This document shows positions 8,182-14,003 of a stretch of 14,003 nucleotides of DNA, in pieces. The position numbers and the translations under genes were made by a program. This stretch comes from Fragilaria radians (Eukaryota > Bacillariophyta > Fragilariophyceae > Fragilariales > Fragilariaceae). Below the pieces are notes generated by a model. The model saw only the letters and a program-made list of their open reading frames with translations, was not told the origin of the DNA and ran no database searches. The stretch spans positions 42,014-56,016 of the forward strand of contig CAAAJI010000270.1 in assembly GCA_900642245.1 (NCBI GenBank), written 5' to 3'. How positions within the stretch are numbered: the first letter of the stretch is position 1; the number at the start of each line of letters is the position of its first letter.

Positions 8182-9305
8182 GCTTCAGGAAATTATGAGA
8201 AAACCTTAAACCCTATAATTGTGCCAATACACTGCTGGTTTACCGGTCCATATCCAAAATCTGATCTTTGACGTGGAACCTTTAGTATATTTTGGGATAG
8301 CCTGTTTTACACTTCCCTTTTTGTAATGTGAGTACCATTTTAGTAGCACATCATTTTCTGTTGCATTCTTAGGCTTAGTGTTAAGGGCTATAATTTATCA
8401 TTGTGCTAGTTCTGGTAGATGTTATGTTTCTGACAAAACAAACCTGGGTTTCAAATCGTTTTCATGTAGGAGACACCACGTGACCGTGTCAATTCTTGAT
8501 GAATTCAAGTGAACTGAACCTCATGTTTCCTCGCTATTGACTTACCTTGCCGTGAAGGAGGATGATAAATGATGCTTTTTTCCAAGTTTCCACTACTAAG
8601 AAATAAGCCGACATAAGTCTCAATAAGATTGATTCTTGTACTTAACATTCAAATGTGCATTGCACGTTGTCATTAACAAATGGAGAGGCTTACTAATATT
8701 CTTTTTACCTCAGGATGCATAGTACAATTTCATGGTTTGCATTGCTTAAGAGGATTATTAGTTCTTATTTCTGGTTAATGATCCACAGCAAGGCTATGTT
8801 GGCTCTAGTCTCCTAATAAAGTTATTTTCCTTCTTCATGTTTTAGTTCCTCACCATATATTTTGGTATTGAGGTACAAGAGATTGCACCTATTTGAGAAA
8901 GGATTTCAAGTAGTGTTTTTGGAAGTATAATAATTCGGTTCAATAGAACAGCATCATCGCTTACAAATTTGAATTAGTTTTATCATATCCAAGTAATCAG
9001 AAATTTGGCATATCAAGATGTTTCTATGTTTTATTACTATTCACGTTAACATCGCTATCGTATCAAAGAGAGTTGATTCCGCTTCGTATTGTGATGAGAC
9101 AAATGCACAGTGTTTGTTATTGCTGTTTTGCAGTTGATTTCAATTCAAATCTTCCTTTTCCGGTTCTTGTTTCTTAAATTAGACCCACAAGTCGTATGTA
9201 GTGAAACTTCATTAAATTTGGACTCTGTAACTCCCGCTAACAAATAGTGGGGAATAGTCCTTTCCTAGTTAGAGTTAACTTCTCTTTAAGCATGGATCTC
9301 TCACA
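8182..9305. other. Long gene-free stretch upstream of the Sec20-like gene
   Basis: No coding frame of note on either strand. The part next to 8181 should hold the Sec20-like promoter or a missing first exon. I see no repeat, RNA gene or transposon signature. Confidence 0.4.
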
Positions 9306-9488
9306 CTATATACCGCCATACCCATGGAGTTCAATACCATAGGTTTTGTTATGTAGTGATACAGAATCATACTTTGTTTGATTAATTCCCATTGAAATCA
9401 TTTTCTCCGCAATGCTAAATGACCTTGAGTATTGCTGTATGAAGGCATGCTTTTTACAAGGGAGTGGATTCGTGATGCGGCTAAACAA
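9306..9488 (-). mobile_element. Probable scrap of Ty1/copia reverse transcriptase
   Basis: A 60-codon frame reads CKKHAFIQQYSRSF, then EKMISMGINQTKYDSVSLHN, then KTYGIELHGYGGI. This parallels the copia RT stretch that runs KKA-YGLKQ-R-W, then L---GF-QSKYD-CLF, then l-vYVDDi, with the catalytic pair apparently lost at YGGI. Nothing recognisable continues on either side. The match is weaker than for the remnant at 3690-4395. Confidence 0.35.
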
Positions 9489-10743
9489 AGATAAAACAAT
9501 GAAGATAGGATAAAATGATTAAACAGGGTTGTTGGGAAAGTGTCATGAACTATATCGGCGAGATTTTAATTCTTAACTTTACTTTCCATAAAGTAATGCT
9601 GTACTAGAAAAATCTTAATATTCAATGAAGTCAGTCTTTAGAAAACATGTCTATATTATGGATGAATTGAACTGCATTTAATTCAATTAATGTGATTTGA
9701 TTTGAGTATATGTCACATATAAAAGTAATATCTATTCCAGTCATCTAATTTAAATGGTAGTACTGTCAGATTAAGAAATCTGATTTTTAATTCCATTCTT
9801 TATCGCACATGGATGCTTGCTGATGTGACCAGGAATTTTGCAGTCATTTCATGCCGAAGAAAACACTGATTTTGATGTTCTACCTTTATTGTAATGTACC
9901 TATCAATTTGTGATACAAACCTTCTTCAGCTGATGGTTTCTCGCTTCTCTTGGCCAATCCAATTAAATACAAACTTCGTTTTCCGGAAGCATCATTAGCA
10001 TGTTAGTGAGTACTACATTCCAGAAAAGAAAGTGACATGGGGATGAAATCAGTTCTTCAGTAACAAAAACGTGTGTATCTTGTTTCATCATATCAGCATC
10101 CCGATTAGGCTCATCTGAAATAATGAAGTCACAAAGTCCCTTACATTGGAAAAAGTAGAATCCAAATATTGCTTATATCTCTAAAACAGTCAATTATGCC
10201 GCAAATTATCATTGAGTGTCGAACATTACATATGATTGATTTGACATGGACTTCAGCAAGAGCATCATTTACTATTTCTCAGAACAAATCTGAAGTACAT
10301 GAATATCTTTTTCCAGACTTGTTATTTCCTTTCAGTCTGAGCGTTGATTGGCTTCCTAATGGCATGATAGTCCGCTACCTTGGTTGCGATTGTCACGCTT
10401 GATATATCAGCATTGATATCAGGACTATTATTTGACCATTGGTTCACAAAGTTTTCTAGCAGAAAGAAAGGATAAATTATACTGTGCCTATGTGGCTTCA
10501 TGTACCCCTTTGCATACATACATCCATATTAAAAATTAAGTCAATTTTTTGGGATGACAATCGATAATTCAAGGGAATGGGCAATTGTATGTTGCTGTTT
10601 TAGTTTGGTTGACCACGAATAAAAAATTTGAGACGATTGATTAATACGACATTTTGGGGGATTTATGATGGTCTGTACGACGTTAAGTCGTGATTCGATT
10701 GCGCCATGCAGAAGCAGAAGGGATCATAAAAAGTTGCAAAAGA
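9489..10743. other. Gene-free stretch upstream of the cysteine-rich gene
   Basis: Several short frames lie here (10169-10402 plus, 10322-10519 minus, and a sub-60-codon minus frame near 9960-10110 reading ISDEPNRDADMMKQDTHVF). None shows a family I recognise. The last 100-150 bases before 10744 should contain the promoter and leader of the cysteine-rich gene; an AT-rich aataaaaaattt lies at about 10618-10629. Confidence 0.35.
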
Positions 10744-12165
10744 ATGCAGTATCAAGTTACCCTATGGCTTTTCGCTGCGATCTCTGTTGCTAGAGCAGCT
10801 GGAGAATCTTTGCTCTCTGATACGAGTGTTTCTAGTGACAAAATGATTCCTCCTGTTCTTTCTTGTCCTGACCCAGTACCTGCAGAAGGATCTCCTTGTG
10901 AATCTTCATTCAATTGCGAAATAGGTGAATTCTGTTGCCCGGGAGATGATTCAGTATGTGTACCAGAAAAGTCTTGTTATTGCGACGAATCCACGTCGTT
11001 GGTGGTGTGCTATGACAGCTATTATGCAATCGCATGTCCTTCCATGTGTCCATCAACTCGTCCAGAAACAAACGATAGTTGTTCTCTTGACAGCCGCTAC
11101 CTTTGTAACTATGGAAATCAGTTTGATTGCAAGGATGTTGATGTAAAATTTGATCTTGAAAGGCAATGCAGCTGCTATGATGGAAAATTCTGGTGTTACG
11201 ACAATGTTTGTCCAGTTCCTTGTCCAGACACACAGCCAGGCGACGGTGAAAAGTGCTTGCCATTTGCTCCAGTAAACTGTGATTATGGTTCTTTTTGTTG
11301 CCCAGGTGATGGCGGACAGTGCGTCCCTGATAAGTCTTGCTATTGCGATGGCATATCTTCATATTGCTATGACGCATATATCTCCATTCCTTGTCCATCA
11401 GTTTGTCCTGAAACTCCCCCAAATGACTTGGATTCGTGTGACATTGATAGTCGATTTCAATGTAATTATGGTGATGCATTTACTTGTGAAAACAATGTGG
11501 AGGAGTTTGGAGTTTCATCCTTTGATTTTGAAAAGCAGTGTACATGCTACGACGGCACATTTACTTGCTATAGCAATGCTTGTCCTGAACCGTGTCCTGA
11601 TGTTGAACCAGTTCCTGGATCATCATGCTCGCCTTTTGTATCCTACAGTTGTGGATACGGTGAATATTGCTGCAATGGCGCTGAGAGTGAAAGCTGTGTT
11701 GCAATGACTGAATGTTACTGTAGCTATAATTTGACAACGATTTGCAATGAGCCAGCTATCAATTGTCCGTCAAAATGCCCAGAAACAAAGCCAGAAAATG
11801 GGCAAAGCTGTGATATGGAGCAACGACTAGTTTGCAGATACAACGAGGGAATGTGCCCCACTTCCGAGTGCAGTTGTGTTGAAGGAGTTTATTCTTGTGC
11901 TGAATTTTGTTATGATGCCTTCGCAAAACCTGGAAGTACTGACGGTGATGATATGCTACGAGACGATGAGGGAATGGATGACGTCCCTCATCTGATGACA
12001 ATATTGAGGAGGAACAAGGAAAGAAAAAGGGCAAGAAGGGTAAGAAAGCCAACAAAGAAAATGTTGATTCAAAAGGTAAAAAGGGAAAAAAATCGGAGAG
12101 GAGCAGGAAATAATATATATGCTAAGGAGTTTATCCTTTTGAAGATGCATTTTATGATGTTTTGA
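10744..12165 (+). CDS. Secreted cysteine-rich protein with three repeated modules and a charged tail
   Basis: I start the gene at ATG 10744, where residues 1-18 (MQYQVTLWLFAAISVARA) form a clear signal peptide with an A-R-A cleavage site; the frame is open further upstream but without an ATG. The mature part has three copies of a roughly 120-residue module starting near C41, C160 and C284. Each has sub-unit A (CP-P-P--G--C, then YG--CC--G, then C-CY/C-C) and sub-unit B (CPS-CP-T-P----SC--D-R--C-Y, then C-CYDG-F-CY). Cysteine spacing is nearly identical between copies, so many disulphides are expected outside the cell. After C389 come an acidic stretch (DGDDMLRDDEGMDDV) and a basic tail of about 50 residues. 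Diatom genomes carry secreted proteins of this kind, but I know no proven function; roles in the wall, adhesion or cell contact are guesses. The tail frame is doubtful: a different frame (11982-12113) encodes a more natural Glu-then-Lys/Gly-rich tail. Confidence 0.75.
   Translation: MQYQVTLWLFAAISVARAAGESLLSDTSVSSDKMIPPVLSCPDPVPAEGSPCESSFNCEIGEFCCPGDDSVCVPEKSCYCDESTSLVVCYDSYYAIACPSMCPSTRPETNDSCSLDSRYLCNYGNQFDCKDVDVKFDLERQCSCYDGKFWCYDNVCPVPCPDTQPGDGEKCLPFAPVNCDYGSFCCPGDGGQCVPDKSCYCDGISSYCYDAYISIPCPSVCPETPPNDLDSCDIDSRFQCNYGDAFTCENNVEEFGVSSFDFEKQCTCYDGTFTCYSNACPEPCPDVEPVPGSSCSPFVSYSCGYGEYCCNGAESESCVAMTECYCSYNLTTICNEPAINCPSKCPETKPENGQSCDMEQRLVCRYNEGMCPTSECSCVEGVYSCAEFCYDAFAKPGSTDGDDMLRDDEGMDDVPHLMTILRRNKERKRARRVRKPTKKMLIQKVKREKNRRGAGNNIYAKEFILLKMHFMMF
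11982..12113 (+). other. Alternative reading frame for the tail of the cysteine-rich protein
   Basis: In the frame shifted by +2, this stretch reads SSDDNIEEEQGKKKGKKGKK, then ANKENVDSKGKKGKKSERSR and K, and ends at TAA 12111-12113. Repeated KGKKGKK blocks after an acidic run look like a real protein tail, more so than the tail of the long frame. One extra base at the CCC of gacgtccctc (about 11980-11989) would join the two frames, so a single-base indel, sequencing error or short intron is possible. Confidence 0.4.
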
Positions 12166-12277
12166 ATTATATTCAAATAAGAAAACAATAAGAATGATTC
12201 ATTACGTCCTTTTGATGATGCATTTTACGATATAATGATATTCGAATAAGAACACTATAAGAATGATTCATTGCTTA
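12135..12277. repeat. Diverged 73-bp direct duplication at the 3' end of the cysteine-rich gene
   Basis: Copy 1 (12135-12207) and copy 2 (12208 to about 12277) share ccttttgaTgatgcatttta, then attc-aataagaa, then ataagaatgattcatt, in order and without a spacer. Copy 1 contains the stop codon of the long frame (12163-12165). Confidence 0.8.
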
Positions 12278-14003
12278 CAATGTGTAATTGGCTTAATATA
12301 CTATTGTTTTTGGTAGAACAAATTGGTACTTAAATTCTCGGGAGAATCAATGTTGAATTAGCATTTTATAGGGCAAAATCAGCATTTTCATGAAAAGCTG
12401 TGTTGATCAAAGCATTTTGCGGTCAGATTCACCATAAATTTTTGTTATCCTAGATGGAAATTTGGTGAAAGAAGGAAGTTTAAAAATCCAAATAGTTTCT
12501 TCGCAACGCTGCGTTTGGTTGTACTATCGCCCATTTTATCACACTTAACTGTGGAAAGGAACTCACATCGGCATCATTTTCAGAGTAAATATGCATTCAC
12601 AAAAGCATTAGTTAGTGAACAATAGAAAACATTTCCTCAATCTACGTTGTCTATTTCTGCCCAATGGAATGTTGAAACAGTGGATCTACTGTATAAGTCT
12701 GGTACATGTCTTCATTCCTAAAATTTTGGGAATGCCTTTTTCATCTTCTGTCACATATAAAAGTAACCACCAGTATTAATATAGATGAGGAGTCCTTTGT
12801 TTCTTCTTTTACTATTTGTACGTAAGACCAAGAGGGGAATATCTCCTCCCGCTACATTTTTAGTAGTGAACCATAATATCAATCATGAGGAACATTTGTT
12901 AAGAGAATTTCCCTTTAATGCTGGCAGGAGCATCAGTTTCTCTTAGACGTAGAAAACAAAACTAGGCGAACATGATTTTTGCACTGAAGATATTTGGAAT
13001 ACAATATGTGGTTAGTTTACTTTTGATAATTCTGGCTTTTGGCCTTTTCAATTTTCAGAATTTGACCTTAAGAAACAAGTTTTTTTATGACTGCTCTGAG
13101 TCATTCAGCTCGAATCACATGCTCATAATTTTAATGATACAATTGTTATTTAGGATATGGACATACTCTGTCATCTCTTGACTCAATGATAGTGGATTAT
13201 TTGAATGCAGATAAGCTATAACACTAGTACTCAAACTTTCGAACTCTACAGGGTTCAAGGTACTAAGCAAATTGCAAGTGTAGTTGCAATTGGAGATCTG
13301 GAAGAAGAATTACACCTGAACGTGTGCACTCTAATTTCTTCATTTCATAAGGAAATCGAACAATTTTGTCCCTAACTCCAGGGGAGTCAATTTCTTATGA
13401 TCGAATCACCCACATCCGATTATAAAGATTGGAGAAAAATTTTGTTCCAAAGAAAGATTTTCCTTTGTCATAGAACTTTATTTTTGGGGGCACTCACACA
13501 TTCAACTGGATGTTTATGATGACAACAAATGCAAGAGTGGGAATGAAACACGAAAATTCCTTACTTGAAGATTTGTGAATGAGACAATGCTGAAGGGACT
13601 ATCTACTCACGTTAGAAATGATTCAAGAATCATATCAACCACTGGCATTATTGTCAATTCATCAAAGTCAAATTCTTCGCAGAGTAGCCAAGGTATCCGG
13701 ACCACTTTTAGCTCTAATTTAGACCCAAATAAGAAGTAAGTGTTGCTTTGATATGATGATTCATCGCAGCATGAGCTTTATAGAAGTGAACTTTTAGACC
13801 TTTTGACAAGTCTCTTATCAAGCAAGTTAACCTTTCCTATTTTCCAACACATCAAAAGGGTTTTTGAGTATTCGGTTGAAGCAGAAGTCATTCTAGCAAG
13901 GCCATATTTCGGCATGACACTTCAACCTTCAAGGAATAATTGAGATATATTTTTAATTCTTTCTTTCTGTTTATGCACAACAAGAGGTAGTTCTCATTGA
14001 TAC
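12278..14003. other. Gene-poor right end
   Basis: No secure gene. A 69-codon plus-strand frame at 12972-13181 is a hydrophobic, Phe/Leu/Ile-rich translation of AT-rich DNA and I do not trust it. One possible exon at 13587-13739 is listed separately. No RNA gene or transposon signature is visible. Confidence 0.4.
13587..13739 (+). CDS. Possible exon, Ser-rich, product unknown
   Basis: A 50-codon frame from ATG 13587 to TAA 13737-13739 reads plausible protein (MLKGLSTHVRNDSRIISTTG, then NSSKSNSSQSSQGIRTTF) in an otherwise stop-dense region. A strong donor-like GTAAGTG begins at 13736, just before the stop, so the frame may be an exon spliced to something further right. No family is recognised; chance is a real alternative. 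Confidence 0.2.
   Translation: MLKGLSTHVRNDSRIISTTGIIVNSSKSNSSQSSQGIRTTFSSNLDPNKK

Noticed and set aside
10322..10519. 65-codon minus-strand frame (and the 77-codon plus frame at 10169-10402)
   Set aside because: They overlap each other in antisense, and neither matches a family I know. The minus frame has fairly protein-like composition, so a decayed transposon piece is possible but unsupported.
10910..11479. 189-codon minus-strand frame opposite the cysteine-rich gene
   Set aside because: Its length is explained by the repeated Cys and Pro codons of the sense gene, which give few antisense stops; the product is His-rich and has no domain.
11279..11707. 142-codon plus-strand frame inside the cysteine-rich gene
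   Set aside because: A shifted frame of the same repeats, without a start or domain.
11975..12113. Programmed ribosomal frameshift at the cysteine-rich gene tail
   Set aside because: No slippery heptamer or downstream structure is evident; an indel, error or intron is simpler.
12972..13181. 69-codon plus-strand hydrophobic frame as a small membrane protein
   Set aside because: Phe/Leu/Ile-rich translation of AT-rich DNA, with no supporting context.
13240..13265. gggttcaaggt as the T-arm of a tRNA
   Set aside because: No matching stem, anticodon arm or acceptor stem around it.

Overview
The window looks like nuclear DNA of a diatom or a close stramenopile relative. It is AT-rich and loosely packed, with genes on both strands and long stretches without genes. 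Every recognisable gene is eukaryotic: an ER SNARE, a nuclear-fusion protein, a secreted cysteine-rich modular protein, and a decayed P-loop protein of the Crinkler/RHS type beside decayed Ty1/copia pol sequence. That last combination is typical of diatom genomes as I know them. The species cannot be named from the sequence. There are no bacterial operons, ribosome binding sites, recognisable RNA genes or CRISPR arrays.

Layout. 3-314 (+) is the 3' end of an unrecognised gene that enters from the left. 818-1282 (-) encodes a small four-helix protein resembling the HeLo/MLKL N-terminal bundle. 1884-3640 (-) is a broken Crinkler/RHS-like NTPase gene (P-loop domain, then a nuclease-like C-terminus). 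Directly upstream of it on the same strand, about 3690-4395, lies a decayed Ty1/copia reverse transcriptase/RNase H remnant. 4712-4953 holds small tandem repeats. 5296-7074 (-) encodes a 592-residue membrane protein that I assign to the KAR5/GEX1/Brambleberry nuclear-fusion family. 7729-8181 (-) encodes a short Sec20-type Qb-SNARE. 8182-10743 is mostly unexplained and contains one probable Ty1/copia RT scrap (9306-9488). 10744-12165 (+) encodes a secreted protein with three copies of a cysteine-rich module and a charged tail whose reading frame is suspect. A diverged 73-bp duplication follows it. 12278-14003 has no secure gene, only one possible exon.

The most interesting part is the neighbouring pair KAR5-like and Sec20-like. 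In yeast, karyogamy needs Kar5 and ER-associated SNAREs, so two nuclear/ER membrane-fusion factors lie side by side, which may be chance. Second is the HeLo/MLKL-like helical bundle: in animals, fungi and plants such bundles act in membrane-targeted cell death. Third is the transposon-linked Crinkler/RHS-like remnant. All family assignments come from reading motifs by eye; no database search was possible.
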